DNA of 64,000 nt from Chinchilla lanigera (lineage: Eukaryota; Chordata; Mammalia; Rodentia; Chinchillidae): positions 1,511,503-1,575,502 of the forward strand of contig NW_004955475.1 of assembly GCF_000276665.1 (NCBI RefSeq), read 5' to 3'. This document shows positions 11,745 to 23,290 of this stretch, piece after piece (the first letter of the stretch is position 1; each line of letters opens with the position of its first letter). The notes under the pieces are model-generated. The model saw nothing but the letters and a program-made list of their open reading frames with translations, was not told the origin of the DNA and did no database searches. The translations under genes and the position numbers were made by a program.

Positions 11745-12175
11745 CTTAGTTGCTTTTGTCATTGCCGAGACAAAATACCTGACACCCAAAGCTAAAGGAA
11801 GAAAGGTTTATTTCAGCTCACAATTTGTAGAGGTTCAATCCATAGTCAGCTGGCTCCAAGGTAAGGTGGCATGGCAGAAGGGTAACAAAGAGGAGAAACA
11901 GACCATGGCAAAGCAGGCAGGAGACAGTGAAGCACTGCACAGCAGCAGCAGGCCTGCCTTCTTTCTGTCCCTTTATATAAGCCTGCTGATTGGTGCCACC
12001 CATACCCAAGGTAGGGCTACCATTATCCACTCCCTTAATCTCCGTATCACTCCCTTAATCCCCATATCACTCCCTTAATCCACATTCACACACCCAAATC
12101 TAGTCATCTTCAAAACTCCCCACCTATGAGGCATGAGGCTTTGTAGGGGACATCTAGATACATGCCATAACATTT
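11745..12175 (-). mobile_element. MaLR-like LTR, subfamily A, reverse
   Basis: The reverse complement follows the same order as 5712-6128 (start TGTATCTAGATGTCCCC, TATATAAAGGGACAG, CTACAAATTGTGAGCTG, AATAAACCTTTCTTCC, GTATTTTGTCTCGGCAATG). It carries three copies of a ~20-bp unit containing CTCCCTTAATC at about 12030-12080. It is inserted in the L1 5' region. Confidence 0.8.
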
Positions 12176-12505
12176 GGGAACAAGGAAGAATCTGACAAGA
12201 AAATTTAAACCTACAGAGAAGTCGAAGAGACAGAACACAATGTGAAGAAGGGAAGAGACAATCTGCACTTTCTCCCCAGTTCCAGGCTCTTCGCCTATGG
12301 GAAAGGGAGACCAGATCTAGAAATATACAGTGAAAGCTGGGAACTCTAGAGGGCGTCATAGAGAAGTAAGGTAGGCGAACAGATCAGGAAGTGCTGTGAG
12401 CTGCACGCAGAATGTGAGATTATACTTTGATGTGAATCCTTCAACAGGCAACAGTGCCTGCCATATCCCTAGGGAGTGCTTGGTCAGACCCCATTGTGGA
12501 GAAGG

Positions 12506-12580
12506 GTTGACTGAACCCAGGACACAGAGAAACCCTCTGAGAAACCATGACTGAACCCAGGACACAGAGAAACCCTCAGA
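12506..12580. repeat. Short tandem duplication in L1 5' region
   Basis: Two near-identical units (TGACTGAACCCAGGACACAG onward) begin at about 12507 and 12548. Confidence 0.85.
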
Positions 12581-13244
12581 GAAGCTGCAAGACAGCTTCA
12601 ATTCTGGGTTCCCACTGTTATGCTCTCAAAGTAACTGGGTAAGAGACAGATACAATAGAGAGCCATGGTCAGGCTGAAAAGAAACCCCTTGAGGGGTTTA
12701 AACTAAAGAACACAGGCCCCAACCCCCTGGGCAGAAGCCAGACTCAGCCTGAACTACTCTGGATTTGAAATTCGAAGCACTGGCACCCTTGCCCTAATCC
12801 TACTGCCTGCTGGTGCTTGAATCCAGTGCAGATCTGGGGTTTCACTGCCTTCTTTATCTATCAGGGTTAGCAGGGGCATATCTTGATTTGAACATGGCCC
12901 CAAAATGATAGATGCCAGAAGAAAACCATATGTTCAAAATCACAGAGAAGTTTGTTATTTTCTAAATCTTTGTTTTATTTGTGTTTTTCTGTGAGTAGGT
13001 ACGTTGTTTTTAGTTTTGTTTTAGTTTGGTTTTTCTCTTTTTTTCTTCTTTCCTTTCTCCTTTCTTCTTCACCAGTTTATTGAGGCTTCAGGAACTTTCC
13101 TTTATCCCTTCTTCCTTGCTTCTGATCTCTTTTTCTTATTTCTTTTTTTCTCCTCTCCCTTTTAATCTTTCTGCCTTTAATTTTTTTTTCTCTTATTTTT
13201 ACCCCCTAAATAACTTATTTTTCTTGTTTTTTTCCTTTTTTTTT

Positions 13245-13375
13245 TCTTGTGGCACTGGTGATTGAACTCATGGGCCTTTGCACTGAGCTACATCTCCAGC
13301 TCTTTTTCTTTTGAGATAGGGTCTAGCTAGGTCACTAAGTTGTCTCCACTGGGCTTTAATTTATGATCATCATAA
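13245..13375 (-). repeat. ID/B1 composite SINE (B4-like)
   Basis: A reverse ID-like unit (CACTGGTGATTGAACTCATG ... CTACATCTCCAGCTC) is joined to a reverse B1-like part (TTGAGATAGGGTCTAGCTAG). Confidence 0.65.
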
Positions 13376-14197
13376 TGCCCAGATACTCCTTCCTCTTCTC
13401 TTTCTTTTATTTTCTATTTGACATCAGTTTTTTTCTTTTACCTTCAGAAGACAATAAAAAAGTAGATGAACTGAACACAATGATACAAAACACAAATGAC
13501 CAATTTAGCAAAGGGTCAGGGTCCATGAAAAGGTTTCAATCAGAAATTCAGTAGATTAAAAGTTATACTGAAAGTATGGGCAGCCAAAGTGACCAACGTG
13601 AGGAATGAATTTGAGACTAGTACACAATGATGCCTTCAAAGACCAACTACTCACAGACACCTTAAAAGCAACAAGAGAACATGAAAAATGGATCCAGCAT
13701 TGCAAGATGACCCGAAGACTACCTAAGACTAACTGAAATAAGTAAACAAATCAGAAGACAAGACAAATGGCATAAAAAGCCTGTTCATAGAAATAATGTC
13801 AGAAACTTCCCAAATATAGGGAAAGAAATAAACATACATATCAGTAAGGCATATACAGTAGAGCCCCAAATAGCCACAACCAAAAGAAAACCTGTCCACA
13901 CCACATTGTACTCCAGGTACCAAAAGTCCATCACAGGGATAAAATCTTAAAAACTATTAGCAAACAGCAACAAATCACGAATAAAGGAAAATCCATTAGA
14001 ATTACAGCAGACTTCTCTCCACAAACCTTAAAGGCTAGAAGGGCATGGAGTGATGTGTTTCAAGCCCTAAAAGATAAGAAATTCCAACCCTGACTTCTTT
14101 ATCTTTCAAAACTTTCCTTCAAAATTGAACAGGGAAATAACTTACTCAAGAAATTCATGACCAAAAGTCCAACATTATAAAAAATTATCAAGGGTAT

Positions 14198-14690
14198 TGA
14201 GGTAGGAGATCAGGGCACTGCAAAGTGGTTGGAAATACTGGGCATGAGTTGTCAGTTGCAGAGACTTGTTAACCATGAAGACACAGGCACAAAGCAGCAG
14301 CTCCTGAGTGGTGTACCTGATACCAATCAGGAAATGCTGTCTTCAATTCTTCTGGCACGGGATCAAGCTCAGCCCTGCTCCTGATACCAAACTTCTGGGA
14401 CTAGAATAGGTGGTTTTTAAATTTTATGACCTGGATCTGATCTCAGAAAGACATAAAAGATGGCCACTATTGAATTTGCTGCCACTGTCCTTTTGTTCTT
14501 AAAGGGGCCTGTCCTGAATGCAGGGCATATCTTTTTTTTTCCCTTCACAGCACTTTTTCTTCCTGAGAAAGTGCTTCTTTTTTGCCTTTCTTCTGCTCTA
14601 AATAAATGTTAAACTTCACATTTACTGATTGTTCTGCCCAATTCTTTGAATGAGACAGTGACAGCAATACCCAATAACAGATTTGGCTAA
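14198..14690 (+). mobile_element. 5' LTR of ERV1-like element
   Basis: It starts TGAGGTAGGAGATCAGGG and contains GTTAACCATGAAGACACAGG, a core-promoter-like ACATAAAAGATGGCCACTAT, the poly(A) signal AATAAATGTTAAAC near 14600 and GTTCTGCCCAATTCTTTGAA. The right end is approximate. A primer-binding site could not be assigned. Confidence 0.75.
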
Positions 14691-14872
14691 GCCAGCCAGG
14701 AGGCAACAAATGGAGCCAAGTAGGCACAGTTTTGTTTCTCTCCCACCCTGAAGTCTATGGACTCGAGCCAAGAACTGGTTTAGCTTTTTTCTTTCCCTTT
14801 CTCTCTTCCATAGGAAGACCCCAATTCTCTCCTAATTCTCTTGTTGTCCCTTCTCTCCCAAGATGGGCAGGG

Positions 14873-15035
14873 TGCTGGGCATGGTGGCACACACCTATAA
14901 TCCCAGCACTTGGGCGGCGGAGGCAGGAGGATCACCGTGAGTTCAAGGCCAGCCTAGGCTATATAGTGAATTCAAAGCTAGCCTGAGCTACACAGCAAGA
15001 CCCTGTCTCAAAGACAAACAAACAAACAAACAAAC
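14873..15035 (+). repeat. B1-like SINE
   Basis: Forward B1 with (CAAA)n tail; flanked by the duplication AAGATGGGCAG (left end about 14871, right copy about 15041). Confidence 0.9.
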
Positions 15036-15407
15036 AAGTCAAGATGGGCAGAGAAGCAGAGATAGAGGGTGATAAAAATTAGTGGAAGTTGGGGACCCCT
15101 GGCACAGCCAGTGCCAGAGGAGTAATGGTATTGTGGTACAACCCCATGCAGCTGAGTCCCCTAAGGCTTGAGTTCCATGCCAGCACACTCAGGCAGGGTG
15201 GAGACCAAGAATCTCTGAGCATGAGGGCTGAGCCAGTGGCCCTTCCAGGGAAGTCCCTTGGAGACTGGGCAGGAGCCATAGTCAGCATCTCTACTTCACT
15301 TAGGGAATGAACTGCACAGAGATGCTGCACAGAACACGGTCCCGGGCCCAGGGAAATATCAGTACACAAGGTCACTAGTTGAAAACTTTCACCACCACCA
15401 TCCCCAA

Positions 15408-15560
15408 AGCAATGATGGCAAAACTTTTAGAGACAAGTGCCCATACTAAAACCCAAAACCCACTTGTTGATCACAAAGTGCCAACACTGCCATTCAACCT
15501 GAATACTGAGGTATTGGTTTAGAAAAAAACAACTCATTTATTAACATCTTTTGTCTTAAA
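15408..15560. repeat. Possible hAT-type element fragment
   Basis: GATGGCAAAACTTTTAGAGA ... AAACCCACTTGTTGAT ... AACCTGAATACTGAGG resembles a hAT element end that I recall from mammalian genomes; termini were not verified. Confidence 0.35.
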
Positions 15561-15651
15561 AAGAAAAAAACCCACACATGCCCTAAGTTTGCAGCACTGC
15601 CCCAGATGCTTCCACTTTTCCCCTTAGGGGGAGCTGTTGCCTTTCACATAA

Positions 15652-15835
15652 TTCACTTTTTTTTTTTTTTTTTTTTTTGTCTTTTTGAAACAGGGTCTCA
15701 CTATGCAGTTCAGGCTGGCCTTGAGCTCACTTTGTAGCCCAGGCAGATCTTGAACTCGCAACGATCCTCCTGCCTCAGCCTCCCGAGGGTTGGGATTACA
15801 GGTGCACACCACCACATCCAACTCATTACATAATT
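15652..15835 (-). repeat. B1-like SINE
   Basis: Reverse B1 with T run at left and duplication ACATAATTCACTTT on both sides. Confidence 0.9.
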
Positions 15836-16569
15836 CACTTTAAAAACCTAAACTCTTAACCCATATAAAATTTGTTAAATACCTTTCATAGATACTTTAC
15901 TTACTTGCTAAAGAGTCTATGAGAACCTGAATTTAGAAACACCTAATCCACCTCAGTTAAATGTTGACTCAGATTGACTAAGAGATTTAAGAGCTATTAG
16001 AGCAAGTATTTCATTTAGGTATTTTAAGCTTTAAAATTTAATTTGTTTACCTGCTAAAAATAGCTATAGTTACAGTATTTTCCATTGAAATGCCACCTAA
16101 TTGTAAATTAGCTGCAGATAACCAGGTGCTTCTGATGAAGTAAAAATGTCTGACATGTATAGTGCATGAATGAGAGATTTCCTGTTTCTATCAGAGTAAT
16201 ATGTATGCTCTGATTCTTAAGCATAAGTGAACATGATGTAAGCCTTGTGAAAAGTGCTTTTAAAGCTATTCTAATTGTGTAGTTGTAAAAAGAAATTGGT
16301 TATACAGTATTATGCATACTGTCATAATCAGGTGGTTAAAGGTATTCTTAAGAACTTCCAGTACTCTAAAATTTAACCATAAGCATTCTTGTGCTTTATT
16401 AGGCAAGGTAATTAAAATTTATGGATGTGTCTGAAAAAATCTTATTCTAAGAAAGTCTTGGGTTAGTTGTTATTTTATTCTTTACTAGTGAAAGAGAGGC
16501 AAACCATTTCATAACAAGGAGCTTGAAAGACCTTGTAATTTATAGTGTGGAGAAAATCAAGGGAACTGA

Positions 16570-16790
16570 TTCAGTTTGTGATTTATTGAGCACTTGCTAG
16601 GCATGAAGATTTATGCTTTTAGTATGCATAATCATTGAGTTCTTTTGTGGGGGGTACTGGGGATTGAACTCACAACCTCACGCTTGCCAGGCAGATGCTG
16701 TGCTATATCCCCTGTCCTCATAATCATTGAATTCTAATCCATTTAATTGTATCATTAGCCACACAAGGTCAAAAATGTTAAGGTGTATAC
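16570..16790 (-). repeat. MIR SINE, interrupted by ID
   Basis: GATTTATTGAGCACTTGCTA is a reverse-MIR word. A reverse ID at 16648-16716 is flanked by CATAATCATTGA.TTCT duplications. Confidence 0.6.
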
Positions 16791-16840
16791 TAGAAATGTA
16801 GACAAAAGGCAAATTATTATTCTGGACCTTTAGGATGATT

Positions 16841-16961
16841 TTTTTTTTTTTTCAGACAGTGTCTTGCTATGTAGTTCAGGCTGGCCTGGAACTTGCAGCA
16901 ATCCTCCTGCCTCAGCCTCCCAAGTACTGGGATGACAGATGTGCACAACCATGCCCAGCTA
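16841..16961 (-). repeat. B1-like SINE
   Basis: Reverse B1 (CAGACAGTGTCTTGCTATGT ... GTGCACAACCATGCCCAGCT), followed by a T run at 16967-16982. Confidence 0.9.
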
Positions 16962-17059
16962 GGTTGTTTTTTTTTTTTTTTTAAATTGTGAGATTAATCT
17001 GAACATCAAACGGTATCTTTGTAGAGCTGACAAATTTTTAACAAATTTGTATTCAGAAG

Positions 17060-17230
17060 TCAGCTCAAACTTCCCTTCTTCTGAGGCCTTTATTTTCCTC
17101 CCCAAGGATCTGTTTCCCTTTACTAGAGAGTAAATTTTCTGGGAGACTTTGTCGAGTTCTTTCCTTTCCTCCCAGCACCTAGAACAGTGTGGCAGAGTAT
17201 GTGTTTAGTCCACATTAGTATGCAGCAAAG
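17060..17230 (+). repeat. L2 LINE fragment
   Basis: AGCTCAAACTTCCCTTCTTC ... CCCAGCACCTAGAACAGTGT matches the L2 3' end from memory. Confidence 0.55.
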
Positions 17231-19139
17231 TCCCAGCTAGAAAAAGAGGAAAGCTATTATCCTTAGAACAAATTCAAAAGAATATTTGTCTGATGGCTTT
17301 GAGGTACAAAAGTATATTAATCCAGTTTTACTAGACTTCCAAAAGATGACTTCAAGGAGATATTTTGAATCAAGCTTGGTTTAAGTACACTGTTTAGATT
17401 TGCATGCAATAAGAATGCTAATTTAGGTTTCACTCGGTAGAACCATGCACATATATCTGCCTCTGTGTGCAGTGTAAAAATTCCTTTGTGTGTATGTACA
17501 CTTGTGGGGACCTATATTTGTGACATTTTTCCCTATCTCATGAAAGTCCTTTGAATTTTAATATCAAGTCATAGAAAAAATTGTGCCTTAATGTAAATGG
17601 AAAGTCCCAGGAGACTTCAACTATTTTACAGAAGACTTATTTATGCATAGAACATTAAACAATAGCAATTTACTTTTAAAATATTGCTCTACTTTTGTGA
17701 ATAATAGTATTGGTAATGCACACAGATTTAGCTCGTTCTAAGCAAGAGGGCTTAATAACATAAGGTTTTATAAACTTAATGCTGACTTTTGAGGGGCGCA
17801 GAAATACAGATCACATCAATGCAAGTTGATTTCCATGTGTCAAATACACGTGAATTCAGATATTTATCATAACATTGCGTAGAGGGACCTACCATAAATA
17901 TGGCATCCTCATATTTCTCAAATCTTTGACTTGGAAGAATCTTAAAGCCTAGAAATGTTCCAAGGCAAAAGGTACAACAGTCTTTATTCTCAGGCTTAGC
18001 AGATTAAACCCACCACCCAGAACCCATGATGTGGGTACAAAAAGCCTTTTGAGTGGTATGTTTTACCAGAAACTTGGATATAGGAGCTCTTGGGAGAACT
18101 GAAGAAATCAGGAGGGATGTTTCCATTTATAACTGAACAAAAGAAGACACAACTTCCCCTAATCTGTCAGTTTCCCTAAGTAGCAGACAGAGCCTCTCAA
18201 AGTGTTTGGTCCAGGTGTCTGTGTGGTGAATCCGTGGTATTCTTCTTGGGCAAATGTGCATTTGTAGCTGACAAGGGTGCCAGTCACACAGTTAATTGAG
18301 GTAAATGCCTACCACTTGCTATTTTAAGTGCCAAATAACACTGTGTTCCCGCCCTGGCAAAGGGTCATGAGTACAAGTCAGTCCCCTAGACCTCCAATTA
18401 CTACAAAAATTATTTAAAGTGAATCTCTGTTGATCAGAGCCACATATTTAAAGTCACATTCCAGTGTCTGTGGATCCAGTCCCTGACCTGGGAGCCCTAT
18501 GGGTGCTGTCCTCTGATCCAGGCCTGGTCTTTGCAGAAGTGGCAGCTGAGCTCTACTGGTTAGGCCAGCCCTGATTCTCAAGCTACCTCAATGAGTACAC
18601 GGTTAGGGCCTTTGCTTCCCAACTGTGTCTATGGCTCTCAGCTGCAGATCAGTGTCTGAATCCCTTGCGAAGCTTCAAGACACCGCACACCTGACCTACC
18701 TAATTCAGATGATGAGCCAGAGTATCTGAAACAAGAGCCAGATATTCTGTATATGTTCTATACATGCTCAGAGTTCTCTGAGACTCTGATGCACAGTCAC
18801 ACAGAGGGGAAACAGCCTTTTCTGGGTAACCCCATGGCACTAAAATTGCAGGAACCCCTGAGTAGCTATTTTGGGACCTACATTAATTATATAACAGGCC
18901 CCTTTGTTTTCAAATGAAAACTGAGGCTCAGAGCAAATGTAGCTTGTTCATCCTCTCTGGAAATTGATATTCTTGCATTTAAACTGGAAATGCCTTTTAA
19001 TGTTTAAGGCAGGTTTCAAAACTGGGTAGGTTTTGATTGTTTTGTGACTTTGACTTGAGGGTTTTCATAACATAGAAATATTATGTTGGAGCAAATTCCC
19101 ATTTGTAGTACTCTATATAAACTGGCTTGTGTGGCTTAG

Positions 19140-19680
19140 ACAAGACAGTTCACGAGCTCACAATTACACATGGAGGGCAGTACATGGGACAATTAAAAAT
19201 GAACATATGTCAGAAACATAAAGTTCAGAAATATGAATGTGCCAAGAGGTGAAATCTACCGTTTGCCCACACAGTGGGTTTTTTATAATGCTGAGAAAGC
19301 TTTATGTTATGATAAAACTATATACAGTACAACACAGAACCTAGAACAGAAGCAAAGAGAACTCACACTATTCAAACTAACACAGTCATACTCTTTCAGG
19401 CAACAGCCACATTTCTAACATAAATAGAGGATCTATACATGAATCAATATGCAATTCAATTCTTAGTGGCAAATTGAAATCTACGCTCAAAAATCTAAAA
19501 AATAGTTTGGTTCTAAATCAACACACAGGCCTCATGTAATGAGAGCAAAGTAATTGCTAAAGTATTTTAGTAAAGGTTATATGCTCCCTCAAAAAAAGTA
19601 TATCCATATGCTAGCTATAAACCAGTAAAAATTCCAGTTTCAGATCAACCTGAGAATAAGACAACTCTTTCAAAAAAAAG
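19140..19680. other. No gene identified
   Basis: AT-rich DNA with one short open frame (19233-19418, +) that I do not recognise. Confidence 0.3.
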
Positions 19681-20279
19681 AGTATCAGCTTCTCTAGGAA
19701 AGACTTTGCTCTGAATGAAAAACAGGAAAAAGCTGATAAAGATTTTCTCTTTCAATATATAAATAATAACTTCACAATAGTGAAAGCTAACAAGTCTAAA
19801 ATAAAGCAGCAGTATGCAGTTGGGCTCTGTAATGGCTCAACTTATATTGAGCCTTTTAATGATTCTACTCACATTTCTCTGCAAGAAAACAAGTCTTCTG
19901 TTAGTCATTATTTATCCGAAAGAGTTTCATAAAAATAAAGGTAATATTTCAAGCATCATAGGAAACTGTTGGAAAGACTGTCAGACGAGTTGTTGCTGAT
20001 TATGCTGCAGTTCCCTTGCTAGGATATGAAGTAGGGTCACTTGCAAAAAAATTTGTTATAGACTATCAGGCTTTAAATGATCCAAACTCAAACCCTTTCT
20101 TCACACCCATCCCAGTAATTAGGGGAATGACTCCTTTAGCGAATTTTACCTTTACTGCCTTAAACGAAGCACCTAAGCATAAGAAATCAGTGGGCCGTGG
20201 TATGGAGAGTTTTAAGGCTAAGGAAAGAATAATAAATAGGAAGGTACTGGCATCACCTGAAACAGAGGAGTCTGTCTAG
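19590..20279 (+). pseudogene. Unidentified coding-like fragment next to gag
   Basis: The + strand reads like mRNA-derived protein sequence with a frameshift near 19930-20000. The first part includes SDQPENKTTLSKKRVSASLG and IEPFNDSTHISLQENKSS; the second runs to a stop at 20277 and includes VIDYQALNDPNSNPFFTPIP and MESFKAKERIINRKVLASP. I cannot name the gene. The absence of intron-like breaks suggests a processed copy, and it lies inside the LTR element directly upstream of gag. Alternatives are an unknown retroviral leader reading frame or chance. Confidence 0.4.
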
Positions 20280-20401
20280 TCATTGAGTCTCACCAAGAAT
20301 GCTTTGTGAACTCATGGGTCTACCTTCTTCTGCAAGGGATGCCCTCTGAAAGCCCCAGGCTTAGTTCTCACTCTCTCGCTCCATAGGCCCCAGGATGCAC
20401 C

Positions 20402-21310
20402 ATGGGATACATCCTGAAAAGCACCCTGCAGATCCCAGCAACCTTTCTATTAAGCTGTGTCCTCCAAAACTGGGAAGAATTTGACCCTGCCAGTCTGAAG
20501 AAAGAACTTATCTACTATTGTAATATGGTTTCGGTCCAGTATGAACTAGAATATGGTGAGAAAGGAACAGCAGTCTAAATTATAATACTATTTTTTTCAG
20601 TTAGATCGTTTCTGCAAAAAGCAAAGAAGGTGGTATGAAATCCCTTATCTTGCAGCCTTTGTGGATCTTTATCTCTGGATAAGTCCAGAAACTGTGGTAC
20701 TTACAGGTACTCCAAGAAAAAAAGAGCAAGCCAGTATCATTGATGACCCTGTCCTCAGACAACCACCTGTCTCTCAGGCAGGGTTATATGGAACTCTTCT
20801 ACCAGGTTAATGAAAACAACTACACTGGGTGGAATCCTTAACCTCCTCTTTATAATCCTCGACCAGTAAATACTCAGGAACTCTACTAAAGACTAGCAAT
20901 AGGTTTGCAGATGGCCCTCAAGATCCCTATGGCCCAACTGTTGGACATGGCCTTTTCTGTGTTCAACAATCGAGATCTAGAGGAAGATAAAAGGAGGAGG
21001 GCTGTAGAAGAGACAGGCCAAAATTATAGGTGTCATAATTGGCAATGCTTTAAACACAGGCAAGTCATCTAAGGGAAAACACAAAGACAACTAAAAAAAA
21101 GGTTCCTGCTTTAAATGCAAGGAGACTGGACACTGGGCATGTGACTGTACCAAGCCACTGCCTGTGCCCTGCTCCAAGTGTCAGGTGGCTGAGGTTCCTG
21201 ACTCATGGCGCTGGAGGATTGAATGTTCCTGCTCCCAAACAGGGACTAGGCCTTGTCTCCCACTCTGATAGAGGACTAAAGTGGCCCAGGACAATATGCA
21301 ATGTCCTGTC
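20402..21310 (+). pseudogene. Endogenous gammaretrovirus-like gag relic
   Basis: It starts with ATG-GGA (a myristoylation-type Met-Gly, 20402). The matrix-like part has LKKELIYYC and YELEYGE (about 20490-20570). After a frame change come a QLDRFCKKQRRWYEIPYL stretch (about 20600) and proline-rich linker. A nucleocapsid CCHC zinc knuckle (C-x2-C-x4-H-x4-C) is at 21107-21148. Gag would normally drive particle assembly. Several stops and frameshifts, and most of capsid missing, make it non-functional. Confidence 0.75.
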
Positions 21311-22208
21311 CATAAACATTTAGGAACCCTGGATGACCCTGGACATCATGGACAACTTAAATTATGCTGTTTTAACTTCCTTCTCTAGGAAATTCTCTGT
21401 AGTTGTGTAGCCATAACGAGTCAAAGGGGACCCTCGTCAAAGCTTCTTTACACCTTTCTGACATGTCACTGTGAAGGTTAAACAGTCCAAATAAGGTTTT
21501 CTGGTACTACTTGCCCACACAACAATCTGAAAAAATAAAAAGAGGGCCTTCCTAGCTACAACTCCTACGTGTAGTCTATCTTCCCAGGCAGGCCAGTGTC
21601 ATTCACTGGAGGGACAACAAAGAGACATGTTTAAAGTCTGTTTGGGAAATCAAAAGGCTGATAGGCAAGAAGTACAACTTTGCAGCTCCTCAATACCCTA
21701 ATCTTATTCCCAGTTTCTGAGGAACTATTCTGGTCCTTCCTCAAGGGACACAGTGACAAGCTATAAAAATCCAACATGGGAAAGGATAATTCAAATATTC
21801 ACAGGACTAAGGTGGACCTATGGACGATCTGAGGCTCCTCTGCAAAGAGTAAGACTCCAGTTCTGCTTTGAGGACAGGTAAGTACAGTCACAATAAAGAG
21901 ACATCAATTGCCTATCTAATATCCATTTTTGATTCCACAGGCTCTGAACAAGTTCACCAAGTTCTCTTCCATAAAACAGGCAGCTCAACAGTTCCCCAAG
22001 TACAGACAGTAACTCCTTTCTCATCATCTTCTGACAGGTTTGCTTAGGCTTAGGCAGTGAACCGTATTACCCTAAAGTAGTAAGTATATAATCCTCAAAA
22101 GGTAGGGCCTACAGTCCCTTTCAACATAAAGTAGCTATATGAAGACAAAGACCTCCACTCCTTCAGCAACCTATAAAGAATTATGGGGATTTATGTCTCC
22201 TAGGGAAA
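21311..22208 (+). other. ERV internal remainder, unassigned
   Basis: Between the gag relic and the 3' LTR I see no recognisable protease, polymerase or envelope motif; frames are closed. A purine-rich GGGAAATGAGG at 22203-22213 could be the remnant of the polypurine tract. Confidence 0.4.
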
Positions 22209-22653
22209 TGAGGCAAAAGATTAGGGTGTGGCAAAGTGGCTGGGGCAACTGGGTGTAACCTGTCAATTGTGGAGATTTGTTAACCATAGAGATTTAGGCA
22301 TAGACAAGCAGCTCCAAAGCCTTGCATCTTATACCAATCTTCTGGTAGGAGATCGGGTAGGTTTTTGATGGGACAGCCTGGACCTGATGTCAGAAAAAAG
22401 ATATAAAAGATGGCAGTCATTGACTTCACCTCCTGTGCTCTTGTTCTTGCAGTAGCCCATCTTGTATGCAGAGCATATCTTCTCTTTTTCCTTCAGTGCA
22501 CGTTTTCTTCTCAAGCACTTCCGTTGCCTTTTTCTCCTTCTTTTGGCCCAAATAAATGTTAAACTTTCACATTCCTTGACTGTTCTGCCCCATTCTTTGA
22601 ACAGGATAGTAAGAGATAGGAAAGGATTAACTGATCACTACAACATCAGAAAT
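22209..22653 (+). mobile_element. 3' LTR of ERV1-like element
   Basis: Homologous to 14198-14690: TGAGGCAAAAGATTAGGG start, GTTAACCATAGAGATTTAGG, ATATAAAAGATGGCAGTCAT, AATAAATGTTAAAC and GTTCTGCCCCATTCTTTGAA. The two LTRs differ at many sites, so the insertion is old. Confidence 0.75.
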
Positions 22654-22807
22654 GGTATCCTAGAAAGAGACAATGAAGTGAAGAATGCCAATAAGTAAAA
22701 AAGAATGAACAGCTCAGCAAAATGGAAAAAAAAGGAAAGCAACACTAGGAAAATACTGCAATGGCAGTATGTGTGGATATTATCTATTGATAAAAGTCTC
22801 CATTTCT

Positions 22808-23290
22808 GCCGGGTGTGGCGGTGCCCGCCTATAATCCCAGCACTTGGGAGGCTGATACAGGAGGACTGCCACAGGTTCAAGGTCAGCCTAGGTTACATAG
22901 TGAGTTCAGGGCCAGCCTAAACTACATAGCAAAACCCTGTCTCAAAAACAGTAAAAAGGGGAGGGNNNNNNNNNNNNNNNNNNNNNNNNNNNNNNNNNNN
23001 NNNNNNNNNNNNNNNNNNNNNNNNNNNNNNNNNNNNNNNNNNNNNNNNNNNNNNNNNNNNNNNNNGGGAGAGGGAGAGGGAGAGGGAGAGGGAGAGGGAG
23101 AGGGAGAGGGAACTAAAAAATATGCAGGGCTGGGAGAGGTAGTGTGTGCTTGTAATCCCAGCACTTGGTAGGCTGAGGAGGAGGATCACCTTGAATTTAA
23201 GGCCAGCCTAGGCTACATAGTGAGTCAAGGCCAGCCTGGACTACATAGTGAGACCCTGTCTGAAAAATAAATAAAACAAAAACAACAAAT
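22808..23290 (+). repeat. Two B1-like SINEs around (GGGAGA)n and a gap
   Basis: B1 at 22808-22952, then GGGGAGGG, the 100-N gap 22966-23065, (GGGAGA)n to 23111 and a second B1 at 23124-23280. The unit GGGAGA is G-rich on the + strand. Confidence 0.85.
22966..23065. other. Assembly gap (100 N)
   Basis: One hundred N bases within a (GGGAGA)n tract. Confidence 0.99.

Larger units (their letters stand above)
15836..19130. other. Non-viral, single-copy-like DNA inside the LTR element
   Basis: No open frame of note. Ancient repeats are present: MIR (about 16570-16790, reverse, interrupted by an ID), L2 (about 17060-17230) and a MIR core (about 18905-18960). The rest looks like ordinary single-copy host DNA. 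See the finding on the LTR element. Confidence 0.55.
14198..22653 (+). mobile_element. ERV1-like LTR element with non-retroviral internal DNA
   Basis: Two homologous LTRs (14198 to ~14690 and 22209-22653) bracket 7.5 kb inside one L1. L1 order stops at GGTAT (14193-14197) and resumes at GGTATCC (22654), giving a 5-bp target-site duplication as expected of a gammaretrovirus-like integration. Inside, a decayed gag lies at 20402-21310, close to the 3' LTR. I see no recognisable pol or env. Between the 5' LTR and gag there are SINEs and about 4-5 kb of DNA with ancient L2 and MIR copies, which is not viral. The element is dead. Confidence 0.65.
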
